From Eulemur rufifrons (Eukaryota; Chordata; Mammalia; Primates; Lemuridae): DNA of 64,000 bases. The stretch is taken from NCBI RefSeq assembly GCF_041146395.1, contig NC_090989.1, positions 53,098,501 through 53,162,500 on the forward strand. Direction: 5' to 3'. How positions within the stretch are numbered: the stretch's first letter is position 1; each line of letters opens with the position of its first letter. The translations under genes were made by a program, and so were the position numbers. Positions 46,776-61,151 of the stretch are shown here, in pieces. A model generated the notes under the pieces. It worked only from the letters and a program-made list of their open reading frames with translations, was not told the DNA's origin and ran no database searches.

Positions 46776-48788
46776 CTAAATCAGGAGAGAAAAAAGAAAA
46801 GCAAGTTAGCCCAGATGGTAAGAGAATTGTTTTCCAAATTAAGATCCTCAATAAGCACATCTTTTTAGGAGTCATAATAAATTCTCATTAGTCTTCAAAT
46901 CTCTTCTATACCTGGATTCGCACTTGATTCTGTAAAAAGCCCTTTTGACAGAATCGAAAGGGATTTCTGGGGCTAGCAATGTTGTCGACTATGTGTCCTG
47001 AAAATGTTCCCTGTACAAACATTTTTTAAATGAGAGCAGAGCCTAAAAGAGAGTGAGAAATACAGAGGGTGCTAAAAAGCTGAGCAGTAAGTGAATCCAT
47101 GCATAGCTTGGCCATCTTCGTGGAAGAAAACAGCCAATCTTGGTATAGTAAGAGTTTGCATTTTCATATCCATGTGTGTAAAGAAGCTAGGCTGAAACCT
47201 TAAAAGAATTTTACCCTTAATGAAAAGGAGGACTGAAAAATCCACCCACTAGCAGAGAGATATTAAAGAGAAGTACATCTGATTTGGTCTGGGTGAAGAA
47301 AAACTCTTCAGAAATTGTTCTTATCATGGTCCAGCACCACTAAAGTATATTTGAGGTTTAAATTATATTATCTAATTGATGTGGAAATATAAAAAAAAAT
47401 GGGCATGATGATTTTTTTACACAAGTAATAAATACCCTTTGGACCCTTGGGGTAGGAAAATGCAAAAGTGCACTAAAAAAATACCCAAAACCAAGCACCA
47501 GACATTCTCTTAGATAAAGCCCCCTGAAGATGAGCCAACAATCCAAGATTACATAACACATATATTAAAAAAAAAATCAACCATCAGTGAAGGTGAGCAC
47601 ATGTAATAAAAAATTTGATTAAATCCCTAAGAGTTTCCAATAATTGAAACTTTTGATGGATAATATAAAATAATTATGTTAAAAATTATTAAAGGAAAGA
47701 ATTTTAAAAACAATAAAATTGAAGAATTAAGCAGCTAATTAGACACACTGAAATAAAAACCTAGCAAATTAAGAAAAGAATAAATGCCACAGTTCCAGGC
47801 CCCAGGCTGGCCCTATGGTCTGAGGCTCCAGAATGGCTCCCACTGCCCCAGATTCCAGGCCTGCCCCAGTGCCAGTTTAGACATGCAACCTGAGACTGTA
47901 GGCTTGCCCTCATGGACTCAGACTCTAGGCCCACCCCATGGATCCAAACTCCAGGCCCACCCTAGTAAACCCAGATATCAGGCCAGCCTCCACAAACCTA
48001 AGCTCCAAATCTGTCCTCACAAACCCAGTCAATGAGTCTGCCCCAGTAGACCCCAGCACTAGGATGGCCCCATGGTCCCAGGATCCAGAGATGCCCTCAC
48101 AGACCCAGGTTCATATCTATCACCATGAACTTAGGCACCAAGGCCTGCCCCAGTTGATATACAGCCTCCAGGATTATCCTCATGGACCCAGGCACTGAGC
48201 TTGATTGTACACTGAAACTGGCACCAGGATAGCATGCCCCAGGACTCCAGCAACAATTCCACTTACAGACCCTGCCAGCTAGCATTCCCAGATTTTCTGA
48301 CCAAACTGACTGGTAAAGAGCTTTTCCTGATGAAACCAGCCTGTAAAGACTGGAAGAGGTACCTATTCCTTCAAATGTACAAACACCCATGCAAGGCAAC
48401 AAAGATCATGAATAATCAGAAAAACATGACACCACCAAAGGGAAAAAATAAAGCTCCTGTAGCCAACCCTAAAGAAATGGAGACCTATGTACTGACAAAA
48501 TCAAACATGAAAGGGAGCAAGAGATTACAGGTTCCTGAAACAAAGGGGGAAAAAAAAAAAAAAAAAAAAAAAACAACCGGACACCTGAGGCAGTTAGGGA
48601 CAAAGGCCTAGAATCTCTATCTGGGAAGTCTAGTGAAGGTTTTTCTCAGTCAAAGCCAGTCCATAAAGACAGGGAGGGGGATTGTTTCTTCAAACGTGCA
48701 GATATCAATGCAAAGCTACAAGGAACACCACTAGAAACACACAACATAATAAAAAGAACAAAATAAATTTCCAATAACCCACTCTAAA

Positions 48789-49172
48789 ATGGAGATCTAT
48801 GAATTGCCTGACAAAGAATTCAAAATAATCATCTTAAAGAAGCTTAATGAGCTACAACAAAATGAAATTAGGAAAATAATACATGAACAAAATGAGAAGT
48901 TCAACAAGGAGATAGAAACCACAAAAAAGAACGAAGTAGAAATTCTGGAGCTGAAGAACACAGTAACTGAACTGAAAATTTCCACAGAAACCTTCAACAG
49001 CACATTCAATCAAGAAGAAACAGTGAGCTTGAAGACAGGGCATTTGAAATCACCAATTCAGAGGATCAGAAAAGAAAAACAAATGAAAAAGAGTAAAGAA
49101 TGCTTATTGCATTTCTGGAACACCATCAAGCTCACCAGTATATACATTATGGAAGTCAGAGAAAAAGCATAG
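48789..49172 (+). pseudogene. L1 ORF1-like remnant
   Basis: A 127-codon frame, EIYELPDKEFKIIILKKLNE then long charged helices, resembles the coiled-coil and start of the RNA-binding part of old L1 ORF1p. It ends early, and homology runs on in other frames, so it is not functional. Confidence 0.7.
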
Positions 49173-52100
49173 AAAGAGAAAGAGGCAGAAAGCTTATTTA
49201 AAGAAATAATGATACAAAATTTCCCAAATATGGAGAGACAAATGAACATCCAGATCCATAAAGTCCAAAGAACCCCAAATAAATTAAATCTGAAGAGATC
49301 TTCACTAAGACACAATATAATGAAATTCTCAAAAGTCAAAGACAAAAAGAGAATTTTGAATGCAGCAAAACAAAAGCAACTTGTCACATATAAGGGAATC
49401 TTCATGAGACTATCAGCATATTTCACAGCAAAAACCTCGCAGGCCAGGAGAGAGTGGTATAATATATTTGAAGTACCAAAATAAAAAATAAAAAAACTGC
49501 CAACCAGAAATGCTATAACCAGTAAGGCTGTCCTTCAGAAATGAAGGAAAAATAAAGACTTTCCCAGACAAACAAAAGCTGTGAGACTTTATCACCACTA
49601 CCTACCTTACAAGAAATGCTAAAAGTTCTTCAAGTTGAGACAAAAAGATACTAACTAATCACATGAAATGATAAAACTCACGGTAAAGATAAAAAAAGAA
49701 TCAGATTCAGAATACTCTAATACTGTAATGGTGGTACATAAGTCATTTTTAACTCTAAAATAAAAGTTAATATACAAAAGATTAAAAATAACTATAATTC
49801 CAATAATTGGTTAATGTATATATGACATAAAAAGATATAAATTGTGACATTAATAACATAAAATGTAGGGGAGGAAGTTAAAGTAAAGAGGATTTATATG
49901 CAGTTGAAGTTAAACTATTTTCAGCTTAAAATAAGATATCAGCTTAAGGTAAATATGTAACTACAAGATGTTTTCTGTAAGTCACATGATAATCACAAAG
50001 AAAAAACCTTTAGTAGATATACAAAAGATAAAAGAATAAATGCATACCATTACAAAATATCATCATATCTCAAAGGAAGGCAGAAAAAAGGAGGAAAGGA
50101 AAAAAGATACAACAAAATAATTAAAAACAATTAACAAAATGCAAATAGTGACTTCATACCTATCAACAATTACCTTAAATGTAAATGGAAGAGAGTCTTT
50201 AATCAAAATACACACAGTGACTGAATGGATAGAAAAACAAAACCCAACTATAGGCTGCCAACAAGAGATATATTTCAGCTTTAAGGACACTCATAGGCTA
50301 AAAGTGAAGGAATAGAAAGACACTCCGTGGGAATGGAAACTAAAAAAGAACAAGGATGGTTATACTTATATCAGACAAAACAGACTTTAAATCAAAAACT
50401 GTAACAAGAGATAAATAAAGTCATTATATAATGATAATGAGGTCAATTCATCAAGTGGATATAAATATTGGAAATATATATGCACCCAACATCAGAACAT
50501 CTAAATACATATAGAAGATAGTAACAAAACTAAAGAGAAAAATAGACAGGAATACAATAATTGTAGGGGACCTCAGTAACCCAGTTTTAAAAATGAATAG
50601 ATTATTCAGACAGATAATCAATAAGGAAATAGTGGACATGAAGCACAATGTAGACCAAATGAATCTAACAAACCTATATAGAACATTCTATCCACATTCT
50701 TTTCAAGTACACAAGAAATAATAACCATGATAGATCATATGTTAGGCCATAAAATAAGTCTTAACAAATTTAAGAAGACTGAAATTATATCAAGTATCTT
50801 TCCAAAGCTCTGAAAAACCAGAAAACAATAATTGGTGTGTATTGTGGGGGGATTGGAAAATTCACAAATATGTGGAAATAAAGATGCTCCTGTACAACCA
50901 ATGGGTCAAAGAAGAAATCAAAAGGAAAATTTTGAAAATATTGATACAAATTAAAATGGAAATACAATATACCAAAATAGATAGATACAGCAAATGCACT
51001 TTTAAAAGGGAAGTTTATAGTGATAAATGCCAAAATAAAGATATCAGATAAATAATTTAACTTTACACCTTAAGGAACTAGAAAAAGAAGAATAAACTAA
51101 GCCCAAGGATAGCAGAAGAAAAGAAATAATAAAGAAAAAATAAAATAGACAATAGTTGGTTTTTTAAAAGATAAAATTGATAAGCCTTTCACTACACTAA
51201 GAAAAACAGAAGACTCAAATTACAAATGAAAGAGAAAACATTACAACTGATACCATAGAAATACAATGGATTATAAGAAACTAATGTGAACAATTATACG
51301 TTCACATTATGCCAACAAATTGAATAACCTAGAATAAAAATGGATAAATTCCTAAATACATGCAACCTACCAAAACTGAATTATGAGGATATAGTAGACA
51401 TGAACAGACCAATGAGTAAGAACAGTGAATTAGTAATCAAAAGCCTCCCAACAAAGAAAAAGCCCAGGACCCAATGGCTTCACTGGTAAATTCTACCAAA
51501 CATTTTAAGAAGAATGCTAATCCTTCTCTAACTCTTCTAAAATAATTTAACAGGAGGGAACACTTTCAGGCTCATTTTAGAAGGCCAGCATTATTCTGAT
51601 ATCAAAAGTAGACACAGACAATAAAGAAAATTACTGGCCAATATTCCTGATATTCCTAATGCAGATGCAAAAATCTTCATCAAAATACTAGCAAATCAAA
51701 TTTAACAGCACATTAAAAGGATCATATACCATGATCTCTGGAATAGAAGAATAGTTTAACATATGCAAATCAGTAAATATTATATACCTCATTAACAAAA
51801 TAAAGGATAACAATCATATGATCACCCTTAGATGTAGCAAAAGCATTTGACAAAATGTAACATCCTTTCATGATAAAAACTCTCAACAATTTAGGTATAG
51901 AAGGAATACACCTCAACATAATAAAAGTCATATATGACAAGCCCACAGTTAACATCACACTCAAGGATGATAAACTGAAAGCTTTTCCTCCAGGAATAAG
52001 ACAAGTATGCCCACTCTCAACACTTTAATCAATATAATACTAGAAGTTCTAGCGAGGGCAATTATGCAAGAAAAAGAAATAAAAGACATTCAAATAAGAA

Positions 52101-52327
52101 AGGAAAATGATAAACTGTCTCTGTTTGTAGATGACATGATTTTATATATAGAAAACCCTAAAGACTCTACCAAAAAACTGTTAGAACTAATAAATATATC
52201 ATTAAAGATGCAGAATACAAAATCAACATATTAATACAAAAATCAATAACATTTCTATACGTTAGCAATGAACTATCCAAAAAAAAAAAGAAAAGAAAAG
52301 AAATCAAGAAAACAATCCCATTTATAA

Positions 52328-52810
<483 letters not shown>

Positions 52811-54062
52811 ATCCTGTGTTCATGAATTGGGAGAATAAATGTTGTTAAAAAGTCCATAGCACCCAAAGTGATCTATAGATTCAATGTGATCCTTATCAAA
52901 ATTCCAATGGCACTTTTTATAGAAATAGAAAAAAACAATCCTAAAATTCATATGGAACCACAAAAGACCCTGAATAGCCAAAGCAATCTTGAGCAAAAGA
53001 AATAAAGCTGGAAGAATCACATTACCTGATTTCAAAATATGATACAAAGCTATAATAATCAAAACAGCATGGTAATAGCATAAAAACAGACATATAGACC
53101 AATGAAAGAGATTAGAGAGCCCAGAAATAAATCTATGCATTTATGGTAAATTTCAACAAAGGTGCTAAAAACATACAATATAGAAAGGACAGTCTATTCA
53201 ATAAATGGTATTGGTAAATTAAATATATACATGTAGAAGAATAAGTGGACCCTTATCTCACACCACATACAAATATCAACTCAAAATGGTCTAAATACTT
53301 AAATGAAAGACCTAAAACTGTAAAATTACTAGAACAAAACTTAGGGGAAAAGCTTCTTGACATTGGTCTGAGCAATAATTTTATTTTTTAATATGATGCC
53401 CAAAGCACAGACAACACAAGCAAAAATAGACAAATAGGATTCCATCAAACTAAAAAGCTTCTGCACAGCAAAGGAAACAATCAAGGTGAAGAGACAACCT
53501 ATTGAATGGAGAAAATATTTGAAAAGCATATATCCAATAAGGGGTTAATACACAAAATATACAAGGAACTCAACTCTATAACATGAAAATAAATAACCTC
53601 ATTAAAAATGTGCAAAGGACCTGATAGACATTTCTCAAAAGAAGACATACAAATGGCCAATAATATGTGAAAAAAATGTTCAACATCAATAATTATCAGA
53701 GAAATGCAAATCAAAATCACAAGGAGATATCACTTCATACCTGTTAGAATGGCAATTATGAAAAAGACAAAGATCAGTGCCAGTGAGCATGTGGATAAAA
53801 AGAAACCCTTGGACACTGTTGGTGCCAATGTAACTTCATATAACCTTTATGGAAAACAACATGGACACTCCTCAAAGCATTAAAAATAAAACTACAATTT
53901 GATCTACCAATCCCATTTCTGAGTACATATACAAAGGAAGTAAAATTAGTATCTTGAAAAGATATCTGCACTACCATGTTCATTGTAATATTATTCACAA
54001 TAGCCATGACATGGAATCAAATGTCCATTGACAGATAAAGAAAGAAAATGTGGTATGTATAC

Positions 54063-54115
54063 ACAAACACACACACACACACACACACGCGCGCGCGTGC
54101 GCGCGCACACACACA
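54063..54115. repeat. CA/GC alternating purine-pyrimidine tract
   Basis: About 12 CA units, then roughly 20 bases of alternating CG/TG, then CA units again. Alternating purine-pyrimidine throughout; lies in the L1 3' UTR. Confidence 0.95.
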
Positions 54116-54654
54116 ATGGAATATTATTCAGCCTTAAAAAAGAAAATGTTGTCATTTGCAACTACATGGATTAAACTGGAGGACATTATGTTAAATGTAA
54201 TAAGCCAGGCACAGAGAGACAAATACTTCATGATTTCACATATATGTGGGATATAAAAAAGTCAAACTCACAGAAGCAAGGAGTAGAATGATGGTTGCCA
54301 GAAGGCAGCAAGGAATAGGGAGCTGGGGATGGGGGAATGGGAAGATGTTGCTCAAAGGGCTCAATGTTTCAGTTAGGTAGGATGAATAAGTTCTGGAGAT
54401 CTAATATACAGCATGGTAACTATAGTTACTAATACTGTATTGTGTACTCGAAATTTGCTAAGAGAGTAGACTTTAAATGTTCTTACCACACACACAAAAA
54501 AGATAACTTTGTGAGGTGATGGATGCTAATTTGTTTGATTGTGGTAATCATTTCACAATGTATACATATACCAAAACATCAGATTGTACACCATAAATAT
54601 ACACAATTTTTGTCAATTGTATTTCAATAAAGCTGGAAAAAGAAAAAATAAATC

Positions 54655-56992
54655 CAAAGCAAGTGAAAGAAAGGAAAGAATAAAGACAAGATCAGAAATT
54701 AAAGATCTAGAAAACACAAAAATAAATTTTAGGAATTATCCTATTAAGTAGACTAAATAGAGAAACGTGGTATGAATGATAAAGAAAAGGGAGAGAAGGC
54801 ACTAGTAAACAATACTAGGAAAGATATAACCCACAGCCAACATCATATTGAATAGGCAAAAGTTGAAAGCATTCCCCTTAAGAACTGGAACAAGACAAGG
54901 GTGCCAACTGTCACCACTTCTATTCAACATAGTACTGGAAGTCTGAGCCAGAGAAATCAGGCAAGAGAAAGAAATAAATGGCATCCAAATTGGGAAAGAG
55001 GAATTCAAACTATTCCTGTTTGCTGATGATATCAGCAAGATACAAGATATTTTCTTGTATCTAGAAAACCCTAAAGACTCCACCAAAAGGCTCCTGTAAA
55101 TGATAAATAAATTCAGCAAAGTCTCAGGTTACAAAATCAATGTACACAAATCAGTACCATTTTATATACTAATAACAGTCAAGCAGAGAGTCAAATCAAG
55201 AATTCAATACCATTCGTAATAGTTATAAACAAAATAAAATACCTAAGCATATACTTAACAAAGGAGTTTAAAGATCTCTACAGGGAAAATGACAAAATAC
55301 TGATGAAAGAAATTGCAGATAACACAAACAAATGGGAAAACATCCCCTGCTCATGGATTGGTAGAATCAACATTGTTAAAATATCCATACTGCTCAAAGT
55401 GATCACAGATTCAACACAATCCCCATCAAAATACCAATGTCACATTTCACAGATCTAGAAAAAATAATCCTAAACTTTATTTGGAACCAAAAAGACTCCC
55501 AATAGCCAAAGCAATTTTAAGCAAATAGAACAAATCTGGAGGCATCATATTACCTGACTTCAAATTATACTACAAGTCTATAGTAACCAAAACAGCATGG
55601 TATTGGTATAAAAGTAGAGACATAGACCAATGGAATAGAATAGAGAACCTAGAAATAAAACCATCTCCTACAACCAACTGATCTTCAACAAAGCAGATAA
55701 TAACATACACTGGGGAAAGGAAGCTCTAGTCAATAAATGGTGCTGGGAAAATTGCATAGCCACATGCAGAGGAATAAAATAGGATCCCTATTTCTCACCA
55801 TATATTAATATAAAAATTAATTCAAGATAGTTTGAAACGTAAATGTAAAGCATGAAACCACAAAAATTCTAGAAGAAAACATAAGAAAAACTCTTCTAGA
55901 CATCAGCCTGGACAAAGAATTTATGACTAAGACCCCAAAGGCAAATACAGCAACAACAAAAATAAATAAATGGGACTTAATTAAATAAAAAAGCTTCTGC
56001 ATGGCAAAGGAAATAATTAACACAGTGAATGGACACCTACAAAATAGGGGAAAATATTTGCAAACTGTATAGTCCAACAAAGGACTGATATCCAGAATCT
56101 ACAAAGAACTCAAACAAATCAGCAAGAAAAAACAACCCCATCAAAAGGTGGGCAAAAGACATTGACAGGAGTTTTTCAAAAGAAGATAGACAAATGGCCA
56201 AAAAAAAAAAAGAAGAAGAAATGTTCAACATTGCTAATCATCAGGAAAATGAAAATTAAAACTATAGTGAGATACCACTGTACTCCTATCAGAATGGCCA
56301 TTATTAAAAAGTCAAAAATGATAGATGCTAGCATGGGTGCAGAGAGAAAGTAACACTTATACACTGTTGGTGGGACTGCAAATTAGTACAATCTCTATGG
56401 AAAACAGTATGGAAATTCCTCAAAGCTATAAACATAGACCTACCACTTAATCTAGCAATCCCATGCTGTGTATCTACCCAAAGGAAACAAAGTCATTTTA
56501 TCAAAAAGACACTTGTGTTTGGATGTTTATCACAGCACAATTCACAATTGCAAAGATGTGTAATCAACCTAAGTGCCCTTTAATTCATGAATCAATAAAG
56601 AAAATGTGGTTTATATATACCATGGAGTACTGCTCAGCCATAAAAAGGAATGAAATAATGTTATTTGCAGCAACTTGGATGGAACTGGAGACCATTATAC
56701 TAAGTGAAGTATCTGAGGAATGGAAAACCAAATACCATAATTCTCACTAATAAGTGGGAGTTAATAGATGGGTATATACAGGCACAAAGCAATATAATGG
56801 ACATGAGAAACCAAGAAGGGGGGATGTGGAGGGGTGGGTTTGGGATAAAAACTTACCTATTGGGTACAATGAACACTATTCTGGTGATGGGTACAGCAAA
56901 ACCCCTGACTTAAGCATGATACAAGATATTCATGTAATAAAAACATTTGTACCCCTTAATTGATACCTCGAAAATTAAAAAATCAGATAACA
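54655..56992 (+). mobile_element. Second L1 copy, 5'-truncated and internally deleted
   Basis: Starts in ORF2 just after the poly-A of the previous L1. It jumps near 54790 to the reverse transcriptase region (LFADDI box at about 55018-55035) and continues to a complete 3' end ('actattctggtgatgggta', 'cccttaattgatacctcga'). Plus orientation. Frames are broken. Confidence 0.82.
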
Positions 56993-56999
56993 TAGCAGA

Positions 57000-58500
57000 T
57001 GAAAAGCAAATTAGAGGTCAATCTTATTCATGAATGTTGATGCAACAATCTCATGACAATATCACAACCAAACCAATGTATGAAAAGATAATATTTCTTA
57101 GCCAAAGTAGGTTCAACATTTTTTGAAAAATCTATTAATATAAATCAACATGTTTATAAATTACTTTAGTAAAACTATGTGATTGTTTCAATAGATACAA
57201 AGAATTCAATGATTTTCCTGATAAAAATTCTTAACACAATAAAGTGGAAGGAATGTCCTTCCTACAATAAAGCACATCTACAAAAAAACTTCAGAAAACA
57301 TCATTCTTTAAAGGGAAATGATAGCTTTCCCCAATGTTAGTAGTATGAGAAAGTCTGGCAAACATTTTTAAAGTCTGAAATACCACAAGTTAGTGAGAAC
57401 ATAGGGCAAAGGGATTCTCATATACTGCCAGTAGAAAGTAGATTATATTGGAAAGCATTTTGTCAATATCATGCAATACTGAAGTTGTGTGTAACCTAAA
57501 ACCTGTAATTCATGCCCTAGAGAAGTGCCACTCAAAGCGTGTGCCTCAGACCAGCTGCTGTCCACAAACTGTTATCAGAGAATGGGAGCATTTTGAGTAA
57601 TGCTGCACTCAAGAAAATCTAGATATATGCATGGGGAGGCATTTACAAAAATGTCTCTGCAAAACTCTTTGTAATAACAAAAAAATTCGAAATAAATATA
57701 CTTGAGCTGGAAAATGGATAAATTGTGGTACATTCACACAATGGAATATTATAGAGCAGTTAAAGTCAATAACTTGGGACCAGGTGCAGCTCACGCCTAT
57801 AATCCTAGCACTTTGGGAGGCCAAGGTGGGAGGATCACTTGACGCCAGGAGTCTGAGGCCAGCATAAGCAACACAGTGATACCCAATCTCTACAGAAAAT
57901 AAAAATAATAAATCGGATATGGTGGCAAGCACCTATAGTCCCAGCTACTCGGGAGGCTGAGACAGGAGGGTCCCTTGAGCTCAGAAGTTTGAGGTGGCAT
58001 TGAGCTATAATGACGCCACTACATTCTAGCCCAGACAACAGCAAGCAACCCTGCCTCAGAAAAAATTTTTTAAAAAACTATCTATATCTATATATATCTC
58101 AATAATCTAGCCTAAGAAATATAACAATGATATATTTTAGAGAGTAATGCTAAACATAACAGGCAAGCTTTAGGATAATACATAGAGAATATTTTTTACC
58201 TGAAGACTAAAAACATACAAAATCATGTTATATTTTAAGGATATCTGCATATCTAGTAAAGGTATAAAAACATACCTTTACATGATTTATGTGCAAAACG
58301 TGGAATGTTAAACAAGTTCAGGATCTGGGGAAGTAGAGGTAGGACTTGGATCAAGGGACAAATACACAGGGGCTTCAACTATGTATGCTAATTTTTTAAA
58401 AAAGTTGTCAGCAATTACAAAAAAAAAAGACATGTTAAGAATTGATATACCTTAATGATGGCTCCATGAGTGTACATTATAATATTTTCTATACTTTTTT
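57000..58500 (+). mobile_element. Older L1 remnants around an Alu
   Basis: 'tcaatagatacaaagaatt' and 'ttcctgataaaaattctta' resemble diverged ORF2. 'ctggaaaatggataaattg' before the Alu and 'taatgctaaacataacagg' after it resemble an old L1 3' UTR. Boundaries are approximate. Confidence 0.6.
57776..58068 (+). mobile_element. Old Alu (AluJ-like)
   Basis: 'ctcacgcctataatcctag', 'ggccaaggtgggaggatca', 'agtcccagctactcgggag' and 'ctcagaagtttgaggtggc' give a dimeric Alu, more diverged than the copies at 26087 and 52464. Confidence 0.85.
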
Positions 58501-59444
58501 ATGTGTTTGAAATCCTTTGCAATCATTTTTGAAGTCATGATTTAGAAAGAATGGATCTTAATGGCCTTATTCTGGAGATGAAGGTGAACTATGGAGAAGT
58601 TAAGAGTTTACACAATGGCCCTAGAAGCCATGCTCCCACACCACACTGACCACTACCCATGAAGGTCACAGAAGACCCTTAGGAGTCGTCTCTCTCATAT
58701 CTTCAACATCACCATGTAACGATCTTTTTTTTCTTTAGGGAAACAGACTGAATTAACAAATTGTCAATTAAACAAGTTATACCAAGATCTGTAAACCTCT
58801 CTCCAGAAGATAAACTATGCTAAGGAAAAAGTAAATATAACCATTGCTGAGCCCCTGGCTCACAGCCCCTTTTTTTGAGATTTTGCTAGCTTGCTTTCCA
58901 TGATTCTATTAAAGAACAGACAAAACCTACACCTAAGTGTCCAAATGTGGTGATGAACATCCCTAGTGAACCTGCCTGAAAGAGAGTGAGAGATTTATGA
59001 TCACATGTCACCAAGAACCAGAGTTTCTGACCCAGGGGAGGTAATAAAGTGGTCACAACACCTCCTCTCTCTGAAGCAAACTTCCCCACAGAGTTGGCTG
59101 TGAGAGATATGCAAACCTTCCCAGGTCTGTTTCTGTTAGAAATTGTGAATCATACTACCTTCAGAGATCCAAACTTCTCAGAACATAAAGGTAATTCCCC
59201 AGGGGAAGGCTGGAAGCAGTGCAAGAAATATCTGAATTATGCTTATGCTTGGTTGAATCGGGCAATAAAAGCCCTTTGCGCTTTATCTTTTTGGCGTACC
59301 ATGATTTAAAAGTTTTTAAGACCGAGCCTAAGCAGAGGAGTCAGCTCTTTAACCCTGGCCTTTTATAAGGCAATGAGATTAGGTCACATTGGATGAGACA
59401 TACCATTACTCGAGCAGTAAGGGTACAGGACAGACATAGAATAC

Positions 59445-59583
59445 CTTTCTTCCAGGATCTTCTGGAATTTGATTCGCATCAGTTTGCCCTATGCTCTGGC
59501 TTGGAACAATGTGAAGACATTAGATAGTTTTTTTTATCTCTCATTGCTTCCAGTTGGCTCAGAAACCCAGCTTTAAAAAACAT
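59445..59583 (-). pseudogene. MYH15: MYH15 exon 21-equivalent (end of converter, first IQ region), frameshift and nonsense
   Basis: The exon is 139 bp where the family length is 137. It starts MFFKAGFLSQLEAMRD (usual start VFFKAG). A run of eight A (59528-59535) then stands where six bases are expected, a +2 shift. In the restored frame it continues LSNVFTLFQARA, then TAG (59491-59489), then GKLMRIKFQKILEE, ending AG before a GTATTC donor. This is the lever-arm segment that binds the essential light chain. Both acceptor (TTTTAG) and donor are intact. Two independent lesions sit in one exon. Confidence 0.87.
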
Positions 59584-61151
59584 CTAAAAGAAATGTGTCA
59601 GTTGTTAGTTCCACTCATAATGGGTATTGAGCAAATGTCTATTGAAGTGATCGTGTGAGCAATTGATGTGTTCCTTGGGACAACTTTATCAATTCTATTT
59701 CTTGTTAAGTTTTACTTAATGGGTAAAATCTACCTCCTACAAAGCTTAATTTTATAAATCTAAAATTTGCAAAAAAAAATTTTATTTAATCCTGTGATCA
59801 TGTGGGTTGCTTAAGAATTTAAACTCTTCTCCCCCTTATCTGTTAATAATGTCTAGATTGTTCAGGGAACCTGGTTTAAGTTTTAAGATGGGTCCAAGCA
59901 TTCAGTGCTCCAAAGTGCCAAGCAGGTGTCTAAAAACTTTTCTGTAAAGGGCCAAGTAGTAAATATTTTTAGGCTTTGTAGGCCACATACAATCTCTGTA
60001 GGATATTCTTCTTTGTTTTTAAACAACTCTTTAAATATGTAAAACCACTGTTAGTTAGTGGGCCACATAAAAAAATAGGCCTTGGATATGGCTCTTAAGC
60101 CATAGTTTGCTGACCCCTGCTCTAGAGGAAGGCACTTTTGTCCTAGGCATCAAAGAATAATTAGTAACGACCAAAGTAAGGTGAGTAAGGTACCTAAGGC
60201 ACTCTGAGTGCCTTCATAAAGTCACTTTATACAACCTGAGAGTGAGTACTTCTCAACCTCACTTCACAACCCTGAGAATGCATGCCTTCTTCAAATCTGT
60301 GCCTTAGGAGCTTTATTTGCCTGGGTCAGTCCCAGCCCAGATGAATGGTACACAGCAAAAATAACTAAATACTAAATAACAATATAAGGCATTGTTAATG
60401 AAAATCAGCAGAAATAACAAACAGCAGAAACTGACTCTCAGGTACTGAAAATGCGGGAGTCAAGTAATATTTTATAACCATGTCCTACAAAGTTCTATTT
60501 CTGAGACCTATTCACCCTAGGTCTTCCACTGTCCCTCAAATAATTTGATCCTTACATGGGTGTCATTAAAAACTTGACTTACAGATCAAATCAAATCTTT
60601 TAGTTAGTTAGAAGTTTCCCAAAAATGTGCAACATACCAAGATCATCTAAGATGAAGTAGAATTTAGATAATCACATTTAAAGAAGCTGGTTTTGGATTA
60701 ATTTTTTGGATAGTGGGGTTGACTTTAAAGTTATTAAATTACTCAGATAGTCTTCTAGAAATCTTTCCCTAAAAGAGTACTGCAGATGAATCAGTTCACA
60801 CTCAGATAAGACATTAACTCCAGGAAGTTGATTCACCTTTTTCTAGCTCTGATGTATACATATTTTCTAGCATCATAAGGTTGATTCAGTATTTTACGTC
60901 TTGGCACAAATTTGCCTAGATGACTAAATTATAAAAATGCAAATGTAGTCAAGACTAAGGTTTAAAAAGCATTGAATATATTTTTTTTCTCAAATAGCAC
61001 TGAAGTCTCCACCTTCAGCTGAGCTCTATTTGTGCTATTTGTGGTCACAAGAGCTGAAGAATGCCTTATAATTAAGCATTCATAGTTATTTTAAGATACA
61101 CGCTTTCTTCCCACTTTTCTCCAAAAGCATCCTTTGCAGTTTTCTGGTTAC
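59584..61151. other. Intron 20-21, about 1.6 kb; one hAT MITE
   Basis: Only the MITE at 59930-60122 is recognisable; the remainder looks unique and non-coding. Confidence 0.6.
59930..60122. mobile_element. hAT-type MITE
   Basis: 'cttttctgtaaagggccaag', 'gtaaatatttttaggcttt', 'gtaggccacatacaatctc' and 'agccatagtttgctgaccc' match the same family as 5020-5200 in reverse order. Confidence 0.7.

Noticed and set aside
46890..47005. Possible extra exon upstream of exon 22 (minus strand, donor-like GTATAG)
   Set aside because: The reading does not resemble the IQ or lever-arm region, and the true preceding exon was found at 59445-59583 with the right phase.
47784..48198. Proline-rich frames of 83 and 86 codons
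   Set aside because: They arise from the CCAGGC/CCCC repeat units of the L1 5' region in two overlapping frames; composition alone explains them.
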